In this document: positions 22,401 through 33,285 of the stretch, piece after piece
Position numbering within the stretch: position 1 is the stretch's first letter
How the letters are laid out: every line of letters begins with the position of its first letter
Assembly (NCBI GenBank): GCA_029204225.1
Contig: CM055102.1
Coordinates: 41,877,229 to 41,941,228 of the forward strand
Direction of reading: 5' to 3'
DNA: 64,000 nt
Origin: Diphasiastrum complanatum
Lineage: Eukaryota; Streptophyta; Lycopodiopsida; Lycopodiales; Lycopodiaceae
Notes under the pieces: generated by a model
What the model saw: only the letters and a program-made list of their open reading frames with translations
The model's database searches: none
Told to the model about the DNA's origin: nothing
Translations under genes and position numbers: made by a program

Positions 22401-23510
22401 GTATGCCTTCTTGTTGGATGAGTATCCAACCATGATCCCTTTGATTGAATTTGGATCATCTCTTTTCCTTGTTTCCAAGGGTACATGAACAAAGCAAGCA
22501 CATCCAGAAACTCTAAGGTGATCAACCTTAGGTTTCTTCTTGTATAAGACTTCATATGGTGATCTTCCTACAAGTGTATGGTGAGGTAATCTATTGCACA
22601 ATTAATTGCCAAGTTCACATGTGTGGAAAACAATCCTCAAGTGTGAATGATCTTGTTAAGCTTTGTGTTTAGCACATAATTTGATTCTTTTATCATGTCG
22701 ACTTTTCTTTCGGCAACCCCATTTTGAGATGGGGAATAAGCACAAGAAAACTGTCTTTTAATTCCTTCAACCTCACAATAATCATAGAACTTGTTGGAGA
22801 GGTATTCACATCCTCCATCACATCTCAAAGCTTTAACTTTGAAAGAAAACTGTTTCTCAACATAAGCTTTGAAAACTAGGAAGTGCTCAAACACCATAGC
22901 TTTTGAAGAAAGAAGGTACAACCAAGTATATCTTGTAAAATCATCAATGAAGGTAACAAAACAAGTTGCACCACCAATACTTTTTGAGGAAGAAAAGTGA
23001 ACATCGGAGTGAATAAATTCCAAAGGATGAGAAGTCTTAATAAAATACCTTTGATATGGCTTTCTATGTGATTTTGCAATAGCACAAGCCTCACATGGCG
23101 GAAAGTGATCTTGGTAGGCCAATGGCCTTATCATTCTTGATCATTGAAAGCATAGATTTATAGTTGAGATGCCCCAACCTTCTATGCCTAACTCCTCCTT
23201 AGACATATAATAAATTTCACAAAAGTTTGCATTCTCATAAGAATTTAACTTGAAGATGCCACCATATCTAGATCCATTAGCTAGGATCTCATCACCTTTC
23301 TTAATAAAGCAAGTATTGGCACTGAATTTCACATCACAACCACAATCAAGCAACTTTTCAACACTTATAAAGCTCTTTGTAAGCTTAGGAACAAAAAGAA
23401 CATTGGAAAGTGATCCATATTGAATAATTGGAGGTACTTAGTCTTTCACTTGGTTCTAAGAGATATCCTCCCACAGGTGCCACAATGTCATATTGTGAAG
23501 ACTTCTTGTT
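22401..23510 (-). pseudogene. Copia F: gag start, protease end and integrase
   Basis: Sense order on the minus strand: a gag N-terminus (VGGYLLEPSERLSTSNYSIW, about 23490-23430) is joined directly, and out of frame, to the end of protease (SNVLFVPKLTKSF, about 23415). The GAG-pre-integrase region follows (23353-23141), then the integrase core (HSDVHFSSSK, FIDDFTRYTWLYLL, RCDGGCEY, SPSQNGVAERK, 23134-22700) and the integrase tail (GRSPYEVLYKKKP, 22601-22401). Most of gag, the zinc knuckle and the protease active site are deleted. Between about 22614 and 22700, integrase is replaced by a stretch that is nearly identical to the element's own LTR (24260-24340). Confidence 0.85.
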
Positions 23511-24231
23511 ATTGGACAATTATATGTTTGAGCTTGTCCCAAACAAACTAGATGCTGCTACTCTCTTTCACTATAGGAACTCTCAAGGGTGTGCTACCAA
23601 ATTCTATGTGAAATCTTGCAACTGTATTTGAGATAGGTCTCAAATATTCCACAAAACAAGATAAACTAGATCAATCTCTCAAAATGAATTGAGGAAGTTT
23701 TGATTCTACTTTTGGCACATGTTAGATGTTTCAAAAAAAAACATTATTGATTCATATAAGGCTCAATGTGTTCAATAACTCCAAACTATGCCTAGATCTC
23801 AAGTTTCTTGTGTTGATTACTCAAAACAATGGATTGTGAACCAAGCTAATTTGGATCAAATCAAAAAAGTGGTCACTCAAATTTTGAAGCTATCCCTATC
23901 CTATTTAAGAGCTTGTAACTCTTAATAGACACATCAAATTGATTTGAGATCAATTGCAATGGAAAGTACTCCTTATAAGTTTCCATCAAGTTATAAATCA
24001 ATATCTTTGGACCAAAGATGAAGGAAATAAATAGGTTTGAAAATCTCTGATTTTCACACGTGTGAAATTCCAGAATATCGTACAGTGTCAATTCTGATAT
24101 AAAAATCTTGATTCTATCCTCTAAACACTTTGCAAGAAAAGGTAAAGAAAAGTGATAAACAACTTTTTTGTTTGAATTGAGCTCACAAATTCTTGCACAA
24201 TCAGTGATATTAGCATGCAAAGCTTAATTTG
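23511..24231 (-). other. Untranslated leader of copia F
   Basis: No ORF with a recognisable domain. About 23868-24231 is homologous to 4744-5149, the leader of copia G1. It contains the palindrome CACACGTGTG at 24055-24064. Confidence 0.65.
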
Positions 24232-24243
24232 GCTCTGATACCA
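24232..24243 (-). other. Primer-binding site of copia F
   Basis: The complement reads TGGTATCAGAGC. It borders the LTR start at 24244. Confidence 0.85.
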
Positions 24244-24720
24244 TGATAAAAATTCCAGTAAGTTCACACGTGTGGGGAACAATCCTCAAGTGTGAATGAT
24301 CTTGTTAAGCTTTGTGTTTAGCACATAATTTGATTCTAGATTGAACATCAAGATCTAGTACAAGAATTTATGGCCAAAGCACAACCTAGCATGCTAATAA
24401 TCAAAGAATGATTGCATTCAATATCAAAAGAGAAGAAGTGCAAGAATTTAATGCATTAACATAATCCTCTGCTCGAGTTAGAGAGAGAAAGATAGAACAA
24501 AATTAAAGCAAACAATATGATAGATCCAAATTGACATGAAATAGCTTCAAAGCTTGGTTCTTCATCAAAAGTATGAGAGAGTCTACACATATTTATGGAG
24601 ATTGGAGTAGCTCAAGGTAGAACCCTCTCTCTCCTACTTTCATCCACATCTAAAAGTGAAAACTAGCAAACTAGTGACATTTGTCACTTTACATGCATGC
24701 ATTTCTACCTACTTTTACCA
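24244..24720 (-). mobile_element. 5' LTR of copia F
   Basis: 477 bp with near-inverted ends (TGATAAAA at 24244; TTTTACCA at 24720). It contains CACACGTGTG at 24265-24274. A segment of about 75 bp near its start recurs inside F integrase at about 22614-22697. The 3' LTR is missing because F is truncated at 20669. Confidence 0.7.
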
Positions 24721-25140
24721 AGTGTCAAATTCTAAACCACATACATAAACACATGCACTCACGTATATACACACACATACATCGGCCACCCAACCATCAG
24801 CTTTTCTCCTAGACCATTGGTCACCATGCAAATCATCGGTCGTCACCCAGATTATCGGCCTTCCATCAATGACGGGCATACCATGCACACATAAGAAAAA
24901 ATACATATATAAATGTACATACACACATATTTTCCAAGACTTGAATTTTTTCAAAGACTCAAATGTTAGATATTCGAGATGCGAGATGTGCAAGATCGGC
25001 CACCATCCAAATCATCGGCCGCCACCTAGATCGGCCTCCATTGCCCATCAACGATGGGCACTCTTTAGTAAAGAGTGCCCATCGTGACGGGCATTGGAGG
25101 TAGGTGGTGGCCGATCTCGCTTCAATGTATGTGTGTGTAT
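24721..25140. repeat. Foldback region with ATCGGCC-rich repeats and long hairpin
   Basis: Two direct, diverged copies of an ATCGGCCACC...CATCAAYGAYGGGCA block (about 24780-24870 and 24990-25062) are followed by an inverted copy (about 25084-25125). At the centre is a perfect palindrome of 15-base arms around one base (25053-25083, GATGGGCACTCTTTA and its complement). It extends with mismatches to about 25035-25101. This could be a foldback element or a MITE. No terminal duplication was identified. Confidence 0.65.
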
Positions 25141-26299
25141 TCATGATAGTGCATATATCTATGCATGTGTGTATTTATGAGTGAGAGTGTTCATGTATGA
25201 GTGAGAGTGTGCATGTGTACATATATGTGTCTGTACATGCATGTGCATGTGCAATGTGTACATGTATGCGTATGTGTGAGAATGTATGTACATTTTAGAA
25301 GACTGTGCTCTGAATCTCAAAATTTTAATATGTGGTTTATAACCACATGCAATGCAAACTTCAAAAGATTAACCACTTTGAGCTATTTATGCATACAAAT
25401 ATGTAAAGCCATTCTATGTGTAGAATACATGTAAAACCACATATTCACTATGAAAAATGTGTGAAAGATGCATTAGTATGGGTACAACATTGAGCTAAGT
25501 GCAAATCCATCAACAAAAAAAGACATTCCACATACATAAAATATAAAAAAATGAATCTATTATATTTTTATTTGAAAACTCAATAATTCTCCAAAAAAAA
25601 TTTCCACGAATCACATCCAAAGCCTTGGGAGCACACCAAGTATCTATCATCTGTGATGCATCAGTAATATCTATAAGCAATACTGCTCTATAAATGTATG
25701 TTAGATTTTGTACTAACAAATCCACATCTAATAACATATAGTGTTGTCGTGGAATCAAATATTCGACGTCTTTTAAATCTTTTAAAAACTCCGCATATAG
25801 CTACGACAACCAAACAATTGTGCAGATGTGTTCACCAATGAGCAAAACAAACTACTCCATAAAGTCCCGCACGAACGTTCACCATCTGCAAAAACATACA
25901 CACTTGTTAATTTAATGCAATTACCTGAAACATAGTCAATAGCAAGTTGGATTGAAGATACTCGCTCGTTCCAACAGCCTGCTTGACGAAATCTACAAAA
26001 AACAAACACAATGTTAGAATAAGCCTTATGTCAATTCAAATACTGAACTCAAAATCCTGACTATATCCAAGAACCTCCTTTTACACGACCTTTTTTGTGT
26101 ACAAAATTTGACAGATTTTTCTCTCCAAATCTAACCGTAACTCTAATTCTAACTCTACCCTACATCCCAAATGCTAAGGGTAATTCCAATTCTAACTCTA
26201 ACTATACCTTGCATCTCGAAACCATAAACCATAAACATCACTTCAAATTTACTACTACAACACATTTGAATACACAATGTTCTGAGTGTACCTCGCCAC
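25141..26299. other. Unassigned stretch with TG-rich repeats
   Basis: 25120-25290 is rich in interrupted TGTG, CATG and GTATG runs. The rest is AT-rich with short ORFs of no recognised family. The part nearest 26300 may be non-coding 3' Helitron sequence, but no CTRR terminus with a hairpin was confirmed. Confidence 0.35.
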
Positions 26300-28080
26300 T
26301 CCATCCACATCCGTAAATCAATTGTCCTTATCAATTATCAACACACAAAAACTTGCTATATTGCGCACTCTCTAAAGTGCAAAATACAGCTGCCCATGAT
26401 TAAACACAAGCCGAGGCAAATACAATCCAATCGTGTCCATAGTTTGCCCCTGCGCTTTGTTTATTGTCATGGCAAATGCTGTCTGATAGAAAACTGGACC
26501 TCCTGCAATTCAAATAGTATGTTCAAATCGCTTCGCACTATAGGGATACGTGGAATATGGACTCTACTCCCTATATTCTTTCCGGTCACTATCTCCACCT
26601 CTATGACTTGTCTACCCAATCTGAGAATGATCAATCTTGTGCCATTGCACAATCCCTTGTGCGACACTATCGATCGTAAGAACATCACAATCATCCCAAT
26701 CTTCAATGCCAACTTATGTGGAGGACACCCACTCAGTTGCCTATTCAAATACACTATAGGGTGACATTAGAGCCCTAACACTCAACAACACTATTGGCAC
26801 TATAAAAATCAAAAATGTCACCTGGCTGCTCAACAACCTTCGCATTGATCTCATCCACATCTTTATTCAATGGGGTCAATATTGCACGACTCCTCAAAAA
26901 GTCAACATCCTTAAAACATCGTGCAACATCAAAAAATTTGAATGAAATCAATTCGCCCACATCACGCATCCCTGAGGCACATGCTCTCTGGCAGGGGAAT
27001 CAAGTCCAAATTGCGATGCACGAAGGTGGGCTCATGACCATCTCCCACACTCAACAAATAATCTACAAACCTCAACTACTCATTCTTATCGCCACCCTCC
27101 ATGCCCATGACGTGCATGTTTTTTATCAATTTGTGCACCTCCGTGTGTTTTCACAAGCGCAAACACTTCAACAAGGCGTTGACAATCTGTGCCCGTGACT
27201 ACCACGTGATACCACTGGTAGAATATGTCAGAAATCACCCCCAAAAACAACTGGAACTCCTCCAAATGGAGTGTCGATACTCAATATATTTCGTATAGAT
27301 CGATCTACACACTCTATAGCATACTTCGGTGCCATGGGAGCCTCATCCGAAATGATCAGTTGACATGCCATCAAAAGCGTACCTAACGTAGATTGCTTAG
27401 AAATGTTGCATGTCAAGCTCTCATTCAATTCCATCAGAGGAATTTTAAATCAAGAGTGTGCAGTCCTACCACCTTTCATCAACAATGGAGAAATTCCACA
27501 CGATGCAAATGCCAATGCTATCCACCCTTGTGCATGCATGTACGACAACATGATACTATACAGGTGCGTCTTGCCTGTACCACCCGGACCATCTACAAAA
27601 AACACTCCACCCACTCTCCGAACAACATGCTCACATACTACATGTTCAAAAATCTTTTGCTGATGCATGTTCAATCTCTCGATGTCAACTTCAACCTCTG
27701 AAGGGTTCTTGTCGACAAACATCTCCTCATGAAACAATGGAGATGAACCAAAATCGACATCGGGGACTCTAAACCCAAAATTCACCAACAACTTTCCAGT
27801 TGTCTACATGTGTAACTCCACATCAAGAACAACTCTGTCTACTAAAAATTGACTCACAGAAATGGTCTCACACATTATTGGTTGTCCCAACTCATGCGCA
27901 TAATCCTCAAGTAAATGCGGCTCTTTGCTCCTCCAGAGCTCCAACGGGTCAAAAGGGACACATGTCAAAAGAAGCACAATGAACATGAGACAAAGCTGCA
28001 ATGGAGTGCCTCATGACATTGCCTTGCGCAAGCAACTACTCCACTCATTTGCATCATTTATCAAAATTCATATGCGTGCA
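26300..28080 (-). pseudogene. Helitron-type PIF1-like helicase remnant 2
   Basis: Minus-strand counterpart of 7926-9520, roughly 90 percent identical over the blocks I compared by eye. Sense order: a block with FDPLELWRSKEPHLLEDY (about 27950), FRVPDVDFGSSPLF, the P-loop VDGPGGTGKTHLY (about 27590), GWIALAFASCGIS, LIISDEAPMAPKYA (Walker B-like), GVPVVFGGDF (27228), and then LSGCPPHKLALKIG and IVTGKNIGSRV (26754-26467). The final helicase motifs, [13 protein letters not shown] and a HGQLYFAL-like end, are readable near 26480-26350, beyond where remnant 1 stops. Stops and frame changes show it is inactive. No Rep (HUH) domain is present. Confidence 0.8.
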
Positions 28081-28877
28081 CCTAAAGTTACCCATGTGAA
28101 GTACTGAAAAATACTAAAGATTGATGTCTTTTGGGGATAAATTGCCATCAATTGAGGAGAAAAAATTTAAGTCTTATAATAACACGATGAAGAGTCAAGT
28201 CTAGTTCCACATACAATTGAAAGATTGAAATTTCAATCATTTGATGGCATGTTATGTCTCATCAAGTGACCAAGGGTTTTATGTGCACGTGCACAAAAGT
28301 GTGCTACCTTGCTTTTGAAAGAATTTCTTCCAACCGTATGATAGCTGATTTGGACAAAGACTTTGGTTTTGTATTCCAAGCAAATAAATATAAAAATAAA
28401 TAAGCTTTTCAATAATACGTACCTCAGCATGCAATGTGCATATGTGTACATATTTTAAGGGTATCAGCAAAACACATTTCAGATTTGGATCTTCCAGTTC
28501 TCTTGTTGGACCTTGTTCGTCCCACATTCATACCATAACAATCTTTCATGTAATAAATTCAATATGCTTAGATCTTGTCCCATGAGAGATATTATACATA
28601 CATTTCAATGTTTTTGTATCGCTTGCAAGGTGCCATTGAATAATTAAGTTTTTGACCCTCCATAAGTTCTTTTATGATCTTTCCATAATTTGTATGTGAA
28701 AATACCCATGATAGAACTCCATGATTTTCTTTCAAAACCTGTAACAGAGCAAGTAATGTGTACCTTGTTAGTTATGAACTACAAAAAAAATTTGTAATAG
28801 AAAACACGTCATAAAAACATACTTGGAATGCTGCTATCCACCATATTTAAATTTTTTGATTGAACACTAAATGTATG
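28081..28877. other. Unassigned stretch, possible RNase H remnant
   Basis: No intact gene. A minus-strand GTRSKHIEF-like phrase near 28560-28590 resembles the copia RNase H end (ARSKHIEI), but the surrounding sequence is too decayed for a firm call. Confidence 0.25.
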
Positions 28878-29595
28878 TGTGAAGAATTTTAGACCATTTA
28901 AGATCCAATTCCATAACCTGATCTTTGATTAGAAACAGATCACCTCTACCAATCCTAACAATGTAGAAAAATCAACATCTACTTAAAGAAAGAGATGCAA
29001 ACTCACTAAGAACCTGATCAAACATCAAACATAAGATATGATGAAATTGTTGTTCGTACAAAAATAGTAAGCTATTGTATTTCACATGTGTGGGTCCAAA
29101 AATAGCATAAAATAAGCATCCTACACACAAGATTGCAAGATATCAACAATATAGTGCACCAATAGATAGTGGAACCCAAAGAGAACCACGTATAAGCATG
29201 AATGAGATAAAAAGAGAGAGAATGTCTTCTCTTCCCACGAGTTACATCCTTTTATAACAGGTCTAAACCTATCTTTAAACTTTGGTTTCCCTCCATAATG
29301 AAAACCCTACTATTTAACTCGTGCTCTATAGTTTCCCAAATGATAGAGAAAGGTCACTTCATTGCCAATTATCAGAAGTCAGATCAAATAGCATGAATAA
29401 CAGAAATAGTAAGACAAGACATGTCAAATTGTTGAATGTAGTATGTATTGCTGAATGATGAAAAAATACATCAGCTATCTACTCTAATTGCACTATAATA
29501 ATAGCATGTCTAATATGAAAATTGGCCTCAATTGTGTATTTGACAATTAATCAAACTATGACCACTATTGACTAAACTAGTTGAAATCTTTCACA
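28878..29595 (-). mobile_element. 3' LTR of copia D
   Basis: 718 bp from TGTGAAGAATTTTAG to GAAATCTTTCACA. It is homologous along its length to the LTRs of copia B, with shared CAATGTAGAAAAATCA, TTTCACAYGTGTGG and TACATCCTTTTATA. Diverged from B, so it is an older or separate subfamily. A polypurine tract complement (CTCCCTCTTCAACTAG) follows at 29596. Confidence 0.8.
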
Positions 29596-29980
29596 CTCCC
29601 TCTTCAACTAGTTTTAGCTTAATCATAGAACTTTGATCTAACTTTAGAATGATCTCCACTCTAAGCATAGACTTCCTTTCCAAGGTTTTAAAGTAGCTTC
29701 CATAATTGATACTTGGGATGCTTCACTATTTCTTATATCGATTTACATGTCAAGATGTGAATAGACCATGAAGAACCCAATAGAATGTCAATGAGATGAT
29801 TCCTCCATGCTATTAACTTTGAACTCTCTAGAAAATTACAACAACTAGACAAAAAATTGTGAGTGATGACCATTTTCTTGCTTGTATCCTCCCTCTTTGC
29901 CCTTTCTTGCCATGCATCCACCATGAAACTTAAACCAATGTCAAGTGAGAAGTGACAATTTTCAACACTCCTCCTCACTT
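29596..29980 (-). other. 3' non-coding tail of copia D, shared with the copia B insert
   Basis: It lies between the RNase H end and the 3' LTR. Sense text begins GAGGAGGAGTGTTGAAAATTG, which resembles a polypurine tract plus an A-like LTR start, and continues to a second polypurine tract at the LTR. From about 29927 down to 29620 it is homologous to 38910-39240 of copia B, where it forms part of the block that replaces reverse transcriptase. Shared phrases include TCATGGTGGAT, TAGTGAAGCATCCCAAGT and GATCAAAGTTCTAT. A 90-codon frame crosses it, but I see no domain. Confidence 0.6.
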
Positions 29981-31975
29981 CTAACTTGGCAAATCTAGTG
30001 TACATCTATCTACAATTCCAAGAGCATATCTTAACTTAAAAAATGGATCTTTGGACAATGGTTTGGTTAAGATATCAGCTATGCATTCGGATGATGATAC
30101 ATGATGTAGTTGCACTTCCTAGCACATGTAGTTCCATCAAGAGTCTTCTTAGCCATAGGATCTCTTTGGTTGTTGAAGTCAATGCCTTGTACTCGGCTTC
30201 ACAAGAAGATAGTGAGATTGTATCTTTCTTTTTGCAAGTTAGATCCTTCATAAAGTATGCCAAAAAATCTAGTACTAGAAACATATCTAAGTACTCTCTT
30301 GGCACTTTTCCAATGATGAACTAAAGGAGCTTGCATACTTTGACTCAACTTGCTTACACGAAAACTTAAGTCAGGTCTAGTGATTAGAGAGCCTATAAGC
30401 TCTCTAAAGAGGGTGATGTCCTCAAAGGATGCTTCACCACCTTCATTAGTTGCTTTCACAACATGCTCCATAGGGGTGTCAATCCCCTTACAATCTTTCA
30501 TACCAAATCTTTCAAGAATGGAAGTAGCATATTTAGATTGACTTATGAAAGTACAATTGCTACTTCTAGACACTTCTATCCCAAGTATAAACTTTAGGAA
30601 GCCTAGATCTACCATCTTGAACTCACTAGATAAGTCATCTTTTACTTTGCCTATGCCATCATCATCATTTCCTGTCATAATGATGTCATCAACATAAAGA
30701 ACCAAAATGATGATCTTTCCTTCATTTCATTTGAAATATAAAGAAGGTCCATAAGCACTTAGTACAAAGCCAAGGGAATAGAGAAAATCATGCAACCTAG
30801 AGTACCAAGCTCTAGGTGCTTGCTTCAAGCCATATAGGCTCTTCCTTAAGTAGCACACCTTTTTCTCCTCACCAACCTTGATGAAGCCCTCAGGTTGCAT
30901 CATGTAGATTTCCTCTTCTAAGAAGGCATTTGTCACATCCATTTGGTAGAGGTCCCATTTGAACAAAGTAGCAATGCAAATGATTAAGCTGATAGTTACA
31001 AGCTTAGCTATAGGTGCAAATTTTTCTTCATAATCCAATCCTTTTTAGCAACAAGCCTAGATTTGTACTTACTACTAGATCCATCTTGATTGTACTTAAT
31101 TCTATAAATCCACTTACATGCAAGTGGATTCTTTCCTCTGGGAAGATTTACAAGATTCCAAGTATGATTCTCTTCTAATGCATCATACTCTACTTGCATT
31201 GCATCTCTCCAAACTTTAGATTTATATGCTTCTTCAAAAGATGATGGTTCTTCAAGCAATGTAGCTAAAAAGGAGTATAGAAGGTATAGAGTCTTCCTTT
31301 TGCTTTCTCTTGTCCACATAGGTGAGCCTTGAGGGCTCGGCCTTGCTCCTTGATGATCTTCTCGGCCCCTTTTGAATTGGATCCAAATCTCCATCCTCGG
31401 GTTTGTCATGATCCTCCTCGGGTTTGTCAAGATCCTCCTTGGATTTGTCAAGATCTTCAATGCACAATGGGTTAGATCCATTTGACAAGCTCTTAGCAAA
31501 TTGTGACTCATCAAAAAGTACATCCTTGCTTACCTTTACTTTCTTGGATGTAGGATCATATATCATATATCCCTTGCTATTTTCTCCATAGCCAACAAAG
31601 ATTCCTTTGAAGGAGGTAGCATCTTCTTTCCTTCTAGTCTTCAAAGGAATGTGTACATAACAAATACACCCAAAGATCTTAAAATATTTTACATTGGATT
31701 TCTTATCAAACAAGGCTTGATAAGGTGAGATCCCATCTATAGCACTACTAGGAAGTCTATTACACAAATAATTAGCACATGTTATGGCTTCTCCCCAAAA
31801 TGAGATGGGAAGTGATGCATCAAGTCTCAAAGACTTTGCACACTCACATAGACTCCTATTTTTCCTCTCCCCCCCCCCCCCATTTTGTTGAGGGGTGTAG
31901 GAACAAGTGTATTGTAACTTAATACCATCCACACCTTTTATACTACGTAATTCATAGATTTTGTGAAAATCTATA
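29981..31975 (-). pseudogene. Copia D: integrase tail, RT and RNase H
   Basis: Sense order: end of the integrase core (YTPQQNG, 31932), integrase tail (RKNRSLCECAKSLRLDA, KIFGCICYVHIP), then RT (NHTWNLVNLP, CKWIYRIKYNQDGSSSKYKSRLVAK; MDYEEKFAPIAKLVT; SLYGLKQAPRAWYS), YVDD in MVLYVDDIIMTG (30705), and RNase H (TISLSSCEAEYKAL, 30305-30075). Frame breaks occur near 31050 and 30715, and the RT N-terminal part carries small changes. In the catalytic-Glu region a run of 13 C at 31869-31881 turns the usual NGVAERKN into NGGGGERKN while keeping the frame. Gag, protease and most of the integrase core are missing. Confidence 0.85.
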
Positions 31976-32329
31976 ATGACTAGGCCACCACAATTTCGGC
32001 ACCCCAGGTGGCGTAAGCGTGAAGGGCGAGGCCCATGTTAATGTCAGAGCTGAAAAGCATCGGGTAAAAATCCATTGCTTCAAGAAGTGAGCCTGCAATC
32101 TAGAGCCATGGTTTAATCAGGGCTTCAAAAAACAAGGGCCAAATCTGGGTGGCTGATGGTATTTATCTCTGGATCACTTGCTTGGTGCCAGAGTCAGCAG
32201 AAGATGACGAGGCCATGTTAGCAGTGATAGTTAAAGTGCGAAAAAGTAGAAAAAATAGTGGAAAAGATAAAAAGTGGTGGAAACGAGAAAAATAGTGGAT
32301 AACAGGAGTTGGATGGTAATAACAGCAGT

Positions 32330-32720
32330 TCAGAGTGCAGATCTGGGTTCAAAGTATGCAGATGATGGCTTGTATGAAGTTTGGTCGCATTCAAAGAACT
32401 TGTTAAATTTGGTCAAAATTTGAACAGAGCTTCGGCAGGACCCTGGTTGTAGCGTTGCTTCAACTGATTCTTCTTTTTCACAGTGATTTTTCCCCATAGA
32501 AAACTGATTTCCATAGTTCTGCAATCTCTCACAATATCCTAGTAATCTAGTATTCCCATTGCATATCCATGTAGCTAGATGAGTTATTGAAGAGAATGTG
32601 GGATGAGTCAAAGTGCTAGGATCTTGAAGATATAATGTTCCATCTGTCCACGAGTCCAAGTTCTTCTTTTCTTCTGCCCTATAACGAGAACAATTTTCAA
32701 CAGATATTTGATTTCCTTTG
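32330..32720 (-). pseudogene. Homologue of unrecognised transposon-borne protein
   Basis: The frame reads RYRAEEKKNLDSWTDGTLYL, then a Thr/Leu-rich stretch, then ATWICNGNTRLLGYCERLQ, YGNQFSMG and a Glu-rich end. It aligns with the segments at 21600-22000 (RYREEKLKHVDLWSSGTLY; GKNGLLGYCENLMLYGN). In this copy the two segments are in one continuous frame of about 109 codons, which supports them being one protein domain. No known family is recognised. Confidence 0.5.
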
Positions 32721-32869
32721 CTTCTTCTTCTCTGCCAAATCAGTAGGGATATCCAAATGTAGATGATACAATGTCGTCATCAAAGAAAAATAGAGAATAA
32801 TAAAATGCATCAAAGTACAAAGAACAGATTTTTTAAAACAAAACAAAGTACTTAATTGCTTTGTTGTCT

Positions 32870-33110
32870 GCTTCAAATTTGGAGAGGGCGCTCATATTTT
32901 CATTCAGGTGGGAAGAAGGCACTCATATTTGGAGATGGCGCTCGTATTTTGATTCCCATGTGAAGATGACGTTCATATTTGGGAATGGCACTCTTTTCAT
33001 TCCAGTGGAGGGAATGCATATTCATACATTTTGCTATTTTCTCAGATTCAAATTTGGGGATGGCGCTTATATTTTAGATTCAATTGAGGGAATGTATATT
33101 CAAATTTAGA
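32870..33110. repeat. Degenerate repeats of GGAGATGGCGCTCATATTT type
   Basis: Five to six diverged copies spaced about 35-65 bp, alternating with GGAGGGAATGYATATTCA-like text. Similar GATGGCGCTAAAC text occurs sub-terminally in the transposon at 21361-22400. Confidence 0.6.
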
Positions 33111-33285
33111 CAAGTTAAATTGTGAACATTTAGAGTTCTTAATTGTGACTGTAGACACTATGGTTAGATCATTGGGGGTTGGGGAGGCCTCGGGAGTGGT
33201 GGGGACAAGCAAATAAACAATATTGTTTTTTATTTTTTTATTTTTTTTATTTTCTATTTTTTCTTTATCCTACATGGCATTCCTT

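Larger units (their letters stand above)
31976..33285 (-). mobile_element. Insert with diverged copy of transposon-borne protein
   Basis: This DNA is joined to copia D at about 31975 and differs from any retrotransposon here. It contains a minus-strand coding block at about 32720-32330 homologous to the protein in the 21361-22400 transposon, and a run of GGMGATGGCGCTCATATTT-like repeats at 32870-33110. CCTACATGGCATTCC near 33272 also resembles the sub-terminal text of that transposon family. It is probably a diverged family member, but I did not find matching CATTAGAG ends. A short MASSSSADSG-starting frame near 32214 is too short to assign. Confidence 0.45.

Noticed and set aside
28540-28640. 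Copia RNase H remnant (GTRSKHIEF) left of copia D.
   Set aside because: One short phrase only. Not enough to call a separate element.
32200-32240. Short frame starting MASSSSADSGTK as a copia gag start.
   Set aside because: It ends after 17 codons and the downstream text lacks gag features.
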